Below, one piece after another: positions 11,822 through 22,754 of a stretch of DNA of 64,000 bases. Below the pieces are notes generated by a model, which searched no databases, was not told where the DNA came from, and saw only the letters and a program-made list of their open reading frames with translations. A program made the translations under genes and the position numbers. Source of the DNA: Polychytrium aggregatum (taxonomy: Eukaryota; Chytridiomycota; Chytridiomycetes; Polychytriales); assembly GCF_025602895.1 (NCBI RefSeq), contig NW_026516367.1, positions 18,249 through 82,248 on the forward strand, given 5' to 3'. Positions within the stretch are counted from its first letter, which is position 1. Every line of letters begins with the position of its first letter.

Positions 11822-13399
11822 TCAGGGCCACTTGCCGAACCACTTGAGTCTGTCGATGGCCAAATCGCAACCTTGATTGGCGGACTTGCGGTACCAGAGA
11901 ACAGCGGTGTTGATGTCTGCATCAACACCATAGCCATCCCTGTAGCAGTTGCCGAGATGATATTGTCCGTATCGATTGTCCTGGTCGGCCGATCTTCTGA
12001 ACCATTCAAGTGCTTTGGTTTCGTCATGGGCGACACCTTGTCCAAAGTAGTAGCACGTACCGACCATCCAATGTCCATACGAGTTGCCTTGGCTCGCCGC
12101 CTTGTTGTACCACTCGAATGCCTTCTCGTGGTCCTCTGATACTCCCCCACCCCTACGGTAGCACTCTCCGATCCACAACTGGCTGTCGCTGTGACTATCG
12201 TTGGCGAGTTGTTCAAAGATGCCAGCTGCCTTCACCCGGTCCTCGGTGGTTCCGAATCCATTGACAAGACACACAGCCGTCAGATGCTTGCAGAGCCAGT
12301 CACGATCCGATCCCAGCTGGCACAATTCGAAGAAAGTGCGTGCTGTAGTTGAGCCAGACTTGGTTCCCCAGGTGTACGATGCCAGACACTCGTCCTCTCT
12401 GAGCTTGAACACATTCGATCGGTTCTTGCGGATGATCTTGACACCCTTCTGTTCGTCCCGCACGGTACCTCGGCCAAGGTAGTGCATCCAACCAAGCATG
12501 TGGGTGGCGATGGACTTGTGAATTGGATCGGTCGAGAGGTCGCTGACTTCCTGCCAGTGGTGGAAGGCGTCAGCGTCGCTTTGTTCGACTCCATCGCCCA
12601 GGAATGAGCGCCATCCACGGAGGAACACGATGTGAAGTCGGCCGTCCTCGCTGCCTTGATCTTCAGCCTTGGAGTACCACTCGATGGCTGCATTGATGTC
12701 TTGATCGACACCCTCGCCTAACTCATAGCATCGACCGAGAGCAACTTGGGCTTGTGCCATTCCCCGATCTGCAACATTGCAATACAGCTCGACAGCCTTG
12801 GTGTGGTCTCTATTGGTTACGATTCCATCGTGATAACATCCGGCCAGGTAGAACTTTGCCTTTGGATGGCCGGCATCAGCAGCCTTCCTAAGATAGCGCA
12901 TGATTCGCCTGGCGATTCCTCTCATCTTGGGCTTGTTTGTTGATGATGGGCCGAAAAGTTTGACTTGGAGGACCCTGGCCAGGATATAGGAGGCGGATGC
13001 GTTTCCTTGGTCCGCCAGAGCAGCGAGCCAGGACTGGCTGCCAGTGTATTGGTTCTCGCAGTGTAGCGAGAGCGCAATCGTCTCGCTGGGTGTGAGGCCA
13101 ATCCGCATCTGTCCATCTGGATGACACAGTCCTGCCATCTGACACCAGGTGTTGAAACAAGGCAGCTTGAAGCTCAGGAGTGGGCGGGCTCGTTTGCACA
13201 CTCGGAGGAGGGCCTTGATGGTGCTGTGGTCGAGGGCGAGTTGGAAGCTGTCATTGCAGCAGATGATGGTGAAGATGTCTGGGTTGTGTTCGAGTGAGAG
13301 TTCGGTGATATCGGGGATCGAGGTTGTTCTGGCTTCAGCTTGGGTTTGCTGAGTGGCTGATGATGCCGTGGCTGAAGCAGGCTCGTTGATGCTGGTCAT
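11822..13399 (-). CDS. Sel1-like repeat protein
   Basis: A single exon of 525 residues. The open frame extends further upstream, but the ATG at 13399 (MTSINEPASAT) is chosen because everything before it is low-complexity and non-conserved. Residues 1-150 form an N-terminal domain with paired Cys (TIICCNDS) and no known name. From about residue 150 onwards come Sel1 repeats: A...LG.CY..G.GV..D...A..WY.KAA.QG, for example ALGRCYELGEGVDQDINAA and GTCYYFGQGVAHDETKA. At least six repeats are clear. Sel1 repeats form alpha-alpha solenoids that act as scaffolds, for example in ERAD (Hrd3) or chitin synthase activation (Skt5/Chs4). No signal peptide or membrane segment is seen, so a cytosolic scaffold is most likely. 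The partner is unknown. Confidence 0.85.
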   Translation of the reverse strand: MTSINEPASATASSATQQTQAEARTTSIPDITELSLEHNPDIFTIICCNDSFQLALDHSTIKALLRVCKRARPLLSFKLPCFNTWCQMAGLCHPDGQMRIGLTPSETIALSLHCENQYTGSQSWLAALADQGNASASYILARVLQVKLFGPSSTNKPKMRGIARRIMRYLRKAADAGHPKAKFYLAGCYHDGIVTNRDHTKAVELYCNVADRGMAQAQVALGRCYELGEGVDQDINAAIEWYSKAEDQGSEDGRLHIVFLRGWRSFLGDGVEQSDADAFHHWQEVSDLSTDPIHKSIATHMLGWMHYLGRGTVRDEQKGVKIIRKNRSNVFKLREDECLASYTWGTKSGSTTARTFFELCQLGSDRDWLCKHLTAVCLVNGFGTTEDRVKAAGIFEQLANDSHSDSQLWIGECYRRGGGVSEDHEKAFEWYNKAASQGNSYGHWMVGTCYYFGQGVAHDETKALEWFRRSADQDNRYGQYHLGNCYRDGYGVDADINTAVLWYRKSANQGCDLAIDRLKWFGKWP

Positions 13400-14427
13400 G
13401 TTGACGGAGACTGAAGGGAGGCAAGTGGATGATGGCGATGGACAGGAGACAGAGAGGCAGGTTGTGGCGAAGCAAGCCAAACCCCTGGCAATTGGAGGCG
13501 AAGCAAGTCCAAGCCACACCATGCGCCACACACAGGCCTGGCTCGATCCGACGGTTTGATGGCTGGAGTTGCTGCTTCCTGCACTGCCACGCACACTGCC
13601 ACACGCGTTGGCGCTTTCGGCAATGTTCACACCGATTTCGCTCAACTGCAAGGACACCCTACTCAGGTCAAATGCGGCACTGCTTGAGCTCACCAACCAG
13701 ACGATCCGTCGAGCCCGTGCCGACGACTTGTTCTCTGCCCATCGACTCTGAGAACAGCGAACGAGCAATGGGACCGGCACACACGCCCACATCGAGGTGA
13801 GGACCAGGGGGCGATGCTCATGAATGGGTTGCCTGCCGGCTATCATCAAGCCCGTGCGTGCCAACAAGCAGCTCGTATCTTGCCTTCCCCGACATCTATA
13901 TCAACGACTGCCGTCGGTGGATTTGCGGGAGATCTGGATTTGGATTTGCCAGCCTGGGGCAACAAGCGGATCTGCCCGACCACGGGGCAGCGGCATATGA
14001 AAATGGCATGTGCCGGAAAGACATCCTGTGCCCAGGAAGGCCCTTTTTTTTCTCTTGGCCGATCCCGCGAGCGCCAAGGCCGGGCAACAACACCCGCTTG
14101 CACATGCCTTGGGCGAGCCAGGGCCGTTGCAATAGCGAATCTGCTGCATCCTGTCTCCGATTCTCGGCAGCGTTGTCACCGCGGAGGCTGGACAGCGGCT
14201 TGTTGTGGCTGTTCCGACGAGCCCGAGCACAGACACAGCCGACAGTGTGCGCAGCCCCACTGCCACGCTGTTTGGCCCGAAAAGGAAGCCGTGTCGGCGT
14301 TCCACAGGGCGGCGGTGGGCGGTGCTTTTGGTCCCCTGCGTTTGCCTGGGTTTTGAGGCGGCTGCCGCACGGAGCTCCTGCCTTCCGCCATCTACCTTCC
14401 ACCGTCGTTCTCAATCACACTCAAGCC
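13400..14427. other. Divergent intergenic region between Sel1-repeat and acyltransferase genes
   Basis: A shared upstream region of two divergently transcribed genes. Open frames on both strands carry no recognisable domain. No repeat array was seen. Confidence 0.45.
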
Positions 14428-16801
14428 ATGGCGTCTGTCTCCAAAGAGTATCTGGAGCCCTTTGACAACCTCTTCCTGGCGCTGGAGGATGACTATCATC
14501 TGGTGCGTTCGCCTGTGGATGCGGCAGCAACGAGGAGAGAAAGGCAGTCCGACGCAATGAGGGTCGAGCGACGAACTTGGCAGACCGACGATGGGCGAGC
14601 AACGAGCACCAGCGAACCCTGGACCGATCTATGGGATATCGCCTCGCCGATCCAGCAGCGGGTTGGTTGGTTGGTTGGTTGGTACCACCCGCTCGGTGCT
14701 GCCCGCCTGGCACTCACACAGCCGCACTCTCTGCGTACCATAGATGAGCGTTGCGGGGGTCTACACCCTCAGTCGGCTCGTCAGTATCAGCGAACTCAAG
14801 TCCAACATCGATGGATTTGCACGTATCACGGGCCGGTGTCTGAAGCGAGTTGTCTGGAACAAGAACGACATCTTTGACCGGCCCTACTTTGTTGCGGACG
14901 AGAACTATTCGATCGACAATCACTTTACCGTCGTCGATGTGGTAAGTGGGCAGGTTGTGTGCAGAACCATGACCGAGACGGACTGAACTGCGCCAAGGAA
15001 GGCCCATGCCCACCCTTTCGCCGCCGCTGTGGATAGTCCGGTGATCGTCACTCGGTCGCAGAGTGCTGATCCAATGCCGCTGTGTGCTGATCGATTGTCG
15101 CTGCTTCGTGCATGCTCATGTCGCATCCTAGCCTGCGCCTGGGACCCTCGAGCAGATCCAAGATCTCGCCTCGGAGCACTTTTCCAAAAAGTTTGACTTC
15201 AACAAGCCTCTGTGGGAGTGCATTTACTTCCGAGGTGCCCTCGACGGAGCCAAAACGGTGTATCTGTTCAAAGTCCATGTATGTATTCGTGGCTGGAGGA
15301 GCTGTTGCATCGGGCCCCAAGTCCGCGGTTGCAAGATGGATACGCGGACACCTGGACTGGGTGGCAGCTCTCAAGATGGCATGGGTGTTTTGCTGGTTTG
15401 CTATGTCGCCCGATCGGCCCATGTCCAGTGTCCCTGGTCCATGCCAGTCTGCCCATGTCTTGTCTTATCCAACAGCGCTTCGCCGTGCTCACTTCCCAAT
15501 CCGATTCAATCCGATTGCAACAGCACGCCATCGCCGATGGCCAGGGCTTTGTCCGGGCTCTGCTCAAGTACATCTCGGAGATCTCGCCCGAAACGGAGGT
15601 ATCGGAAATGATGTACAAGGGCAACCAACACAGCGGCTCGGCTGCGACAAACACCAGCAAGCCGGCTCCGAGCCACCTGGACTCCAAGGGCAAACCCAAG
15701 CAGCACGATGTGCGCAAGACCCTCGAGAAGCTCTCGCGGTCATCAATCTTGTTGGCCTACATGGTCTTTGGCATCCTCATGGCCATCTTTGTTGGCCTGC
15801 GTCTTGTAGCCTCATTCAAGCACTCCTTCAGCCGATCCCGCATGACAGCGAACAAACAAGTCGCCTGGTCGGCCGAGCCCATCTCCCTCACTGAAGTCAA
15901 GCTCATCAAGAACACGTTCCGGTGCACCGTCAACGACGTTCTGATGAGCTGCATGGGTGTGGCCATCCAACGTTATCTTGAGTCACAGAATGCCCTGAAG
16001 GACTCCAGCTTTTGGGTGCTTGTGCCGACATCGATGAGAAGGCATGACGACTGGAGTGTCAGCAACCGCACGTCTGGCTACATGCTCAACCTGCCCCTGG
16101 TTTCGAAGGGTGAACGGGTGCGACACCTGCAGAGTGTGTCCAAGAGAATGAAGGCCCAGAAAGGAACCATGGAGCCGCACATGTACTTTGGCTTCATCCC
16201 GATCCTCTGGCACTGGGTCAATTTGCTGCCCAAGTGGTAAGGCTGACTGGCGATGAGGCTGTCGATGAAGCTGCTGTGGTGATCGGATGGTCATTCGACT
16301 GTCGCTTCAGAGGCTGCCGCACTTGTGTGGCGTCATTCCGATGATGGAAGGTTGGATGTTGGTAGCGACGCATCCACTGGACAAAGGTGCCTCTGTCACT
16401 TGCTTGTGCTGACATGTCTGTGATCCCCTCTGACCGCTGTGGTTGTCTGTAGGACCCAGTTCACAGCCTACAAGGTCCATGCCGTGATTACCAACGTTCC
16501 TGGGCCGGCCAGCCAGCTGTACTGGGGCAGTAGCGCCGTCGAGAATGTCGTCGGGCTCATCCCGCAGCCCGCACCCAACGCCCTGGGCACCACCATCTAT
16601 TCATACGACGGCAAAATTGTGATTTCGGTCCTGATGGACCTCGACCAGGACGAAAGCGACGATCTCCTCTTCGCACCCGGCTCGGCTCGTGTGATTGTTC
16701 AGGAGTATGCCAAGGCATTTGAGGAGCTCCTGACCCTTGCCAAGGATGAGCTGGAGGCCCAGAAGAACCATGTACCTCTTGAAGACAAGAAGCAGCAGTG
16801 A
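14428..16801 (+). CDS. WS/DGAT-family acyltransferase (wax ester synthase/diacylglycerol acyltransferase)
   Basis: Five exons (14428-14502, 14744-14941, 15132-15278, 15524-16236, 16453-16801) give 493 residues. The key evidence is at the exon 3/4 junction, where KVH and HAIADGQG join to rebuild the catalytic HHxxxDG motif of this superfamily. The N-terminal half has SVSKEYLEPFDNLFLALE and FNKPLWECIYF, typical of the acyltransferase domain. A hydrophobic segment (ILLAYMVFGILMAIFVGLRL) follows. TVNDVLMSCMGVAIQRYL and ITNVPGPASQLYWG mark the DUF1298/WS_DGAT C-terminal domain. The enzyme transfers acyl-CoA to an alcohol or diacylglycerol to make storage lipid, probably at the ER or lipid-droplet membrane. 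Intron 1 contains a short GGTT run. Confidence 0.88.
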
Positions 16802-17910
16802 GGTCTCGTCTGGCTGACCTGAAGTATGCTACCGGCTGACAAGATGCTGCCGGGGCACATCGTGTTTGGCGATGGAGGAGGCGACCTTGGCGGATGTTGA
16901 GGTTCCTATCGTCCAGCACACCGCTTTGCACACCGCACCGTCACGACCCGACCTTTTTTTTTTCAGCTGGGTCACGCTTTGGATGGCTGTCTCGAGCACG
17001 ACCCATCCATGATCATCTACTACAGACACGTTTTAACAATCAGGCGCTTCATGTGCGAGCATGCCACCTTGCGAGGACGTGAGGTGGAGAGCATGAGGTC
17101 CACGGAGATCGAGTGCTGCACGGGATTGGTCATTCAAAATGTCACGTTTGGGGAGACCGACCAGCCAGGGAACCATGGTGTCCGATGGCCAATCCAGCGG
17201 AAACAGCGGCCGGGATGGGATGAGAGAGGCGTCGACATGGAGCGAGGCCGTGCGGGCACTGTGCGGCTGGCGAGGATTGCAGATCGCCGGGTCGGACCCC
17301 CCTCATTTGTCTCTCCCATCGGGTGGGGCATGTGGATGCGCCGAATGGTACAAAACAGGCATGCTCTCGCGCATTGCAAACGTGCAGCCAGCGGCAATCC
17401 CCGGGATGGTCTGTTGCCAACGAAGCGGAAGACGTTGCTGCTGGCTTGCTGTCGAAAGGCACGATGGATATCAAAACCACTCTCCACGGCAGCTCAACGG
17501 CACAAACGTGCGCTGCTGGGTTGGCAGGAGGGGGACCGCGAGCTACGGATCGGCGTGGAGTTAGAGTGCACATATGGGACAGGCAGACAAGGTCGCGAGG
17601 GGACAATCCACTTTGCCGATGGTACCCAGAGGGTTGTTTGCTGCTACGATTGCGAGTCCGCCCCTGTCCCAGAACCCGAGATTATGCGAGCCCCACTCAG
17701 CGAGACCAAAGAGATGCGAGTAAGTGGCTCGAACAGCACTAATGTAGCAAATTTATTTTCATTTCCAGACGCTTCTTTGCAAAGAGACAAAAATTTGAGC
17801 AGAGACAATATGGCACAGTGATTACAATACTGTATCAAACAAAGAGCGATTCAAAGTGGAAGTGGTAGGTGGATGTGGTGGGCAGGAAAGAATCTATCTA
17901 GGAGTACCAT
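16802..17910. other. Gene-free spacer between convergent genes
   Basis: Between the convergent acyltransferase and phosphoesterase genes. A 280-codon open frame on the plus strand has no domain and no coding character. A T-rich run lies at 16952. An A/T-rich patch at 17730-17860 could serve polyadenylation of either gene. Confidence 0.45.
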
Positions 17911-18957
17911 TTAGTACTTGGGGACACACTTGTAGGGAGTAGAGCAGTCCTTGAGGGGGAAGAGGGGCCAGGACTGGTAGGGGGTCATGGGAGAGAGACC
18001 CCAGTTGTCCTCGATGGTGGAGACGATGGAGTTGTGGTCAAAGAGGGTGTTGTCGGTGGAGTTGACCTGGCAGGAAACAGCAGAGCCGAGGAGGAGAGAG
18101 TAGACACGGTTGTTGTTGGCATCGCCGGGGCAGTTGTTGACAAGGTCAGTGCAGTTGGCGAGCTGGCCGGGGGGGTTGGTGCTGTAGTACAGGTTGTAGG
18201 CGGTCTCGTCCTCGTCGTAGACGATGTGGATGAGAGTGCGGACGGCGTTGAGGGCAGAGTTGTTGAGGACGGGCTCAATGAAGCCCTGGAGCCAGTTGGA
18301 GGCGTAAGCGATGGTGCTGTCGTGGGCATCGTTCATCTGGTTGGGAACGTAGTACGAGTAGTCGGGGAGGGTACCGGCGGTGAGATCGGCAGCCCACTCG
18401 GTCTCAGAGACCAGGTTCTTGCAGCGGGTGGCGTTGGTCTGGATCTGCATGTAGGAGATGAAGGGGTTGTGCTTGCGCTGGTAGAGGCGGTTGGGGGTCT
18501 TGACGGTGCCGTTGGGGAAGAGCTCGTCACCGGCGCCGTGGCCAGTGAAGCAGTTGCCGGGGTAGTTCTCGGAGTAGATCTTCCAGGTGTAGCCAGCGTT
18601 CTCGAGAGAATCGGCAATGTTGGTACGGCCGGTGATGTTGAAGGAGTCGTCACCGTTGTCACCGTTGATGATGGTGTTGGTGGCGGGGTCGATCAGATCA
18701 CGGTAGGTGGACTGGCCAACGGTGGACCAGTAGTTGGGCTGGGAGGGGTGGACGGTGCCGTGGTAGTTGGTCATGAGGAGACCGCGGGCAGCCAGGGAGG
18801 CGAAGTAGGGGTCCTTCATGACATCGGGGTAGTCGTTGTTCTCAAGGATGACAAAGATGAACTTGTCAAAGTACTTGCCCTTGGCGGGAGCAGCGACGGC
18901 CGAGACGGCGAGGGAAGCAGCAGCAAGAGCAGTGGCGGCGACGGTCTTGAAAAGCAT
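17911..18957 (-). CDS. Secreted phosphoesterase (acid phosphatase-like, PF04185 type)
   Basis: An intronless gene of 348 residues. An Ala-rich signal peptide (MLFKTVAATALAAASLAV) is followed by FDKFIFVILENNDY and GTVHPSQPNYWSTV. These are typical of the phosphoesterase family that includes fungal acid phosphatases and bacterial phospholipase C-like enzymes. DGDD-like (NGDNGDDSFN), SENYPGNCF and HIVYDEDE supply further metal-binding acidic and Asn positions. Several N-glycosylation sequons are present. It is expected to release phosphate from organic esters outside the cell. Codon choice is strikingly uniform (nearly all C- or G-ending favoured codons), suggesting high expression. The absence of introns also sets it apart from most neighbours. 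Confidence 0.82.
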   Translation of the reverse strand: MLFKTVAATALAAASLAVSAVAAPAKGKYFDKFIFVILENNDYPDVMKDPYFASLAARGLLMTNYHGTVHPSQPNYWSTVGQSTYRDLIDPATNTIINGDNGDDSFNITGRTNIADSLENAGYTWKIYSENYPGNCFTGHGAGDELFPNGTVKTPNRLYQRKHNPFISYMQIQTNATRCKNLVSETEWAADLTAGTLPDYSYYVPNQMNDAHDSTIAYASNWLQGFIEPVLNNSALNAVRTLIHIVYDEDETAYNLYYSTNPPGQLANCTDLVNNCPGDANNNRVYSLLLGSAVSCQVNSTDNTLFDHNSIVSTIEDNWGLSPMTPYQSWPLFPLKDCSTPYKCVPKY

Positions 18958-21049
18958 CTTTGCGGATCCTTGAGCAGTCGAGGAGAGGAGATTGCTGGTG
19001 GGTGAGGACGGAGAGGGAGAGGCGGCAACGCGGCGTATTTATGCCCCGACCGTGGTCGCTGCAGCCCGAACGCCTCCTGCTTGGACGCTCTGCATGTTCG
19101 GGCGCGAACATTCGGGACAACTGAAAGGACGAGAAGCGGGAAGGCGGGTGGTCTGCAGTTGCAGCGCGTGCGCTTGGATGATTCCCCAGCCGGAAGGCCA
19201 GGACTGGATGCATGCGCCGGGGGGGCCTCAAGACCAAGGGCCGCGTGGGAACGGGCGCGCGCGACGGTGATTGGGCAGGGGGTGATACAGAGGGGAAGTG
19301 CGGGTGCGAGTGCGGGTGCAAGTGCGACTACCAGCAGAACCGACTGGGCGAACAGAACTAACAGCGCCAGCTGAGCGAACAGAGCGAACAGAACCAACGG
19401 AGCGAACAGAGCCAACAGACACCAGCCCGGAGCGCACGCATACATCCCCAACAAGGGCAAGCATATGTCTCTGGCTCAGCGCCCTTGTCGCCCCCGCGAC
19501 GCAAGCGGGGGCTGGCAGACCAGTGGCCCGTGGGCTGGATGGCCGCGAACGTGCGCTCGCTGTCCACGAGCACGCAGCCCCACTCCAGCGCAGCCCGACC
19601 AGTCGCACATCCCCTCGCGGCACTGTTTGTGACACGGCGCGCGGGAAAAACTGCTCGGCAACAAAGTTCCCACCGGGCCGGTGCAGCGCCGCGCGTTTGG
19701 CGGCGGCATGCCGAGTCGGCCTGGCCTGCGCGTGTGCTCTGGAGCAAGGGGGAGGCGGCGTGTGCGAGACCAGAATGCGGCTGTTGCGCTGTGGAGCCTT
19801 GCAAGAAGTCTTGCGGGGAGCATGCACACCGCCAAGGAGCAATCTGTGTCGAATGTCCTTCAAGTCTGTGTCGAATGGCTTCTGGGCAGCCAGCTAAGGG
19901 GGCCGGCGGGCCTGTGGGGTCTGTCGTGCGGCGCGTGGAGAGTGTGTACAGGGGAAGTACTCCCATCGTGCTTTCTCGGATGCGTCTCGGCCAGCGAAGG
20001 ATTGCGTCTGGAATGGCCGATGGATTTGTCCAATAGCATGTGCTCGAGCTGGTCGCTTCCGAAAGCACGCAGCCGGACTGCCTTTGACAAACCCGAGGTC
20101 GTGCATCCAAAGTTCGCCAACGGAGAGCAGCACATCGGGCGATCGGGACGCACAAGCTGCTCAAGCTGCATTCGCATCCACATTGACCCTGCCTTTTGCA
20201 CTTGCACTTGCACTCGCACTCGCACTCGACCAATGCATCCCAACGACCAGCCCGCGCAATCCGCCCAGTCATGACCAGCCACGACCAGCCACAGATTTCT
20301 GTTTCGCGCAGCGGTGCATGCTCATCGAATCCACGCCGAAAGTTTTGGTTGTGTCCACCCGCGCTGGATCGAGCGCAGGCGCAGGAGAGAGGGGAGAGAG
20401 GGGAGGCACGCGTGGGAAGAACAGCGCTGGCGGGGCGGCCTGAGCCGACAGAATCGACGGGATCGGTGGATTGCAGCTGCGGAGGCAAGGGAGCGAAGGA
20501 AGAACCTTTCGGTGCTGTGCCGATCGATGCGATCGGGAATGCTCATGTTCGACGAGCCGAAGGTTGTCGCTGCCAATCATACCGCTCTGTGCCGGAGACT
20601 GCCCGCACACAATCAGCACCAGCCAAGGTTTCGGGGATGGTCGCGGCTCGGGCTGGCTTGCCAACTCCCATGCATCCATTCGCTACGGGCAGAGCCACAA
20701 CACCATCCCGAGTCCAGCCCGAGAAGCCTCGACCGGTGAGATCTCCCCTTCGTGCAAACCCGTCATGAATATGGCTACCATAAGCACCTCCATCAGCCAG
20801 GTTCGGACTTTTTGAAGCCCAATAGGATCAAGCGAGGTAGCAGAGTGTGGCAGTCGGCTTGCGGTAGATCCGGGTCAACAGAATCGAGGCTCTAAGCAAC
20901 ATCCAACGAAGCAAGCCGCAGGAAAAGTCTCCCAAATGGTGCTCGATCTCGCCCGAATCGTGTTTGCTTGGCCATTATGAGGACATACGCACTTTTCCCT
21001 GCTCTTCGAGCCTCCCCCCGCCCCACCGCAATTTGAAAGTCAACCCTTG
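18958..21049. other. Gene-free GC-rich region
   Basis: About 2 kb between two minus-strand genes. It holds imperfect short repeats: GTGCGGGTGCGA around 19297-19330, GAGCGAACAGA around 19370-19425 and CACTTGCACTCG around 20205-20235. Overlapping open frames on both strands look fortuitous. The first 100 bases at the low end are the phosphoesterase promoter, with a TATTTATG box-like sequence at 19035-19042. Confidence 0.45.
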
Positions 21050-22754
21050 TTAGAACATAGCAATAATCAGGCCAGCAAGGGCGCTGCCGACGGCAGTCAT
21101 AAAAAGTTGAGCGACGGATCCTCCTACTCGGACGGCACTGGATCTGTTCAAGTTGCCAGATCCAGCAGAGGGGCTGCTGCTGGCCGAAGCGCTGCTGCCA
21201 GGTGCACTGCCTGAGGGGCTGGTGTTGGGAGAGCCGCTTGGAGAGCCGCCTGGAGCGTTGGTGCCGCTGCGGTACCAGGGCTTGTTCACACATGTACCCA
21301 CAGGCTCGATGGTGAGATGAATATTGGCGCGGTTCTGGTCGACATACGTGAGGTAGTCGAGAACGACGTGGCTAGTGAATGGGGTGATGTCATGGCTGAG
21401 GGAGACAAAGCCAGGCTGGTTGGGGGCAAACCATTCGGTTGTCACGTTCTGAACGAGACCCTGCTCGATTGTGGATGAGGTTGAGGATTGATCGGCAGCA
21501 AAATCGTCTTTGCTCCAGACGGTGATCGTGTAGCCGAGGGCGTTGAGGACGGCGCGCACTCGATCGTCGATGTCGCCATAGGGAGGGCGGAAAAAGTTGG
21601 GAACCTGGCCGGTGGTGTTGTAGATCAGGGCTTCCGTGTACTTGATCTCGGCCACGATCTGCTCGTTGGTGCAGGCAGTCAGAGGGTGGTGTGTCCAGGT
21701 GTGCACGCCAATCTGGTGGCCGTCGTTGTACTCATCGAGGACGACATTGGGTCTCATGATGAGGTTGGTGCCGACGATGAAGAAGGTGGCCTTGATCTTC
21801 ATCTTGTCGAGTTGTTGGCGGATGGCAATGGAGTCGTAGTGATTGAGAGTATCATTGGTGGGCCCGTCATCAAAGGCAAGGCCCCAGGTACTCTGTTGGG
21901 GGCACTGGAAGACATCGGGTTGGTAGTACTGGGTGGCAGTAGTGCGCATGCACAGGTTGTAGGGCCAGTAGCAATTGGCAACGGCTGCGAGCGGACCAGA
22001 ATAGGGAGGAGATGAGTATCATTCCTCGGCAGGATTGCCCACAGGGTTCACCAACTCAAGACTGCTCCATTTGGGTGAGCCATTGACAGGTGTAGGATCG
22101 ATGATCCGGAGGAGCGTATGGAAAGCACTCACGATCAGAGTTGTAGGTTACCGTGGGCCCATTGATGTATGTGGACACGGCGATGTTGAGGACATTGGCC
22201 GGCACAACCGATTGCACATAGGCCCAGGCGCTGGAGATCCAAATCACAAGACACTGCACAGTCAGGCATGGGGAACTCGACACACACCAGGCCCATAGTC
22301 AATCATGCCATCACTATAGTCGGGATGTTTCAAGTCACGAGCACTATCTGCCTCAGCTATCCGACTTACTCTTGGACAAGTGGGTCCTGCAAGAACGAGT
22401 CCGGGATGAAGTGTTGTTGGTCGATGGGAGGCCAGGCTGTAAAGTCCCGTCGACCATATCGCACGAGGACGGGGTTCGGGTGGGTTAGTTATGCCGTGAT
22501 GTCGGTGACTGTGCATCCTTGGTAGCGATCAAGCAAGCCGAGTTTTCGAAACGAGTCGAGGGCAAACAACTACCTGCTGGCATGGGGGGAGGAATCTGCA
22601 GCGAAGGTGCCATTGCGGCAGCGAGGCTCAAGGCCATCGGACTGCCCGCTGAGACCTTGGCGTTCGCGATCGCATGTCCAGCGGGAGCTGCGTTCGAGCG
22701 CCAAGCAAAAGCCAGAGCGGCAAGGAAAAACGTCTTTGGCGAGCGAGGTTGCAT
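21050..22754 (-). CDS. Chitin deacetylase-type polysaccharide deacetylase (GPI-anchored)
   Basis: Four exons on the minus strand (22754-22574, 22436-22370, 22230-22133, 21984-21050) encode 426 residues. A signal peptide (MQPRSPKTFFLAALAFAW) leads to a short Pro-rich region and then the NodB catalytic domain. AFDDGP carries the catalytic base and metal Asp. HTWTHH supplies the metal-binding His pair. RPPYGD and LSHD complete the active site. A Ser/Gly-rich linker and hydrophobic tail indicate a GPI signal. The enzyme would convert wall chitin to chitosan. It is a close paralogue of the gene at 24217-25894: exons 2 and 3 are exactly the same lengths (67 and 98 nt) and intron phases are identical. 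Confidence 0.88.

Noticed and set aside
13400-13867. An N-terminal extension of the Sel1-repeat protein (156 extra codons).
   Set aside because: The extension is open but low-complexity, and the ATG at 13399 directly precedes the structured region.
16979-17821. A 280-codon plus-strand frame after the acyltransferase gene.
   Set aside because: No recognisable domain and a composition unlike neighbouring genes. It lies between convergent genes.
18034-19005. A 323-codon frame antisense to the phosphoesterase.
   Set aside because: A shadow of the highly biased codon usage of the real gene on the other strand; its Gly/Val-rich sequence is typical of such shadows.
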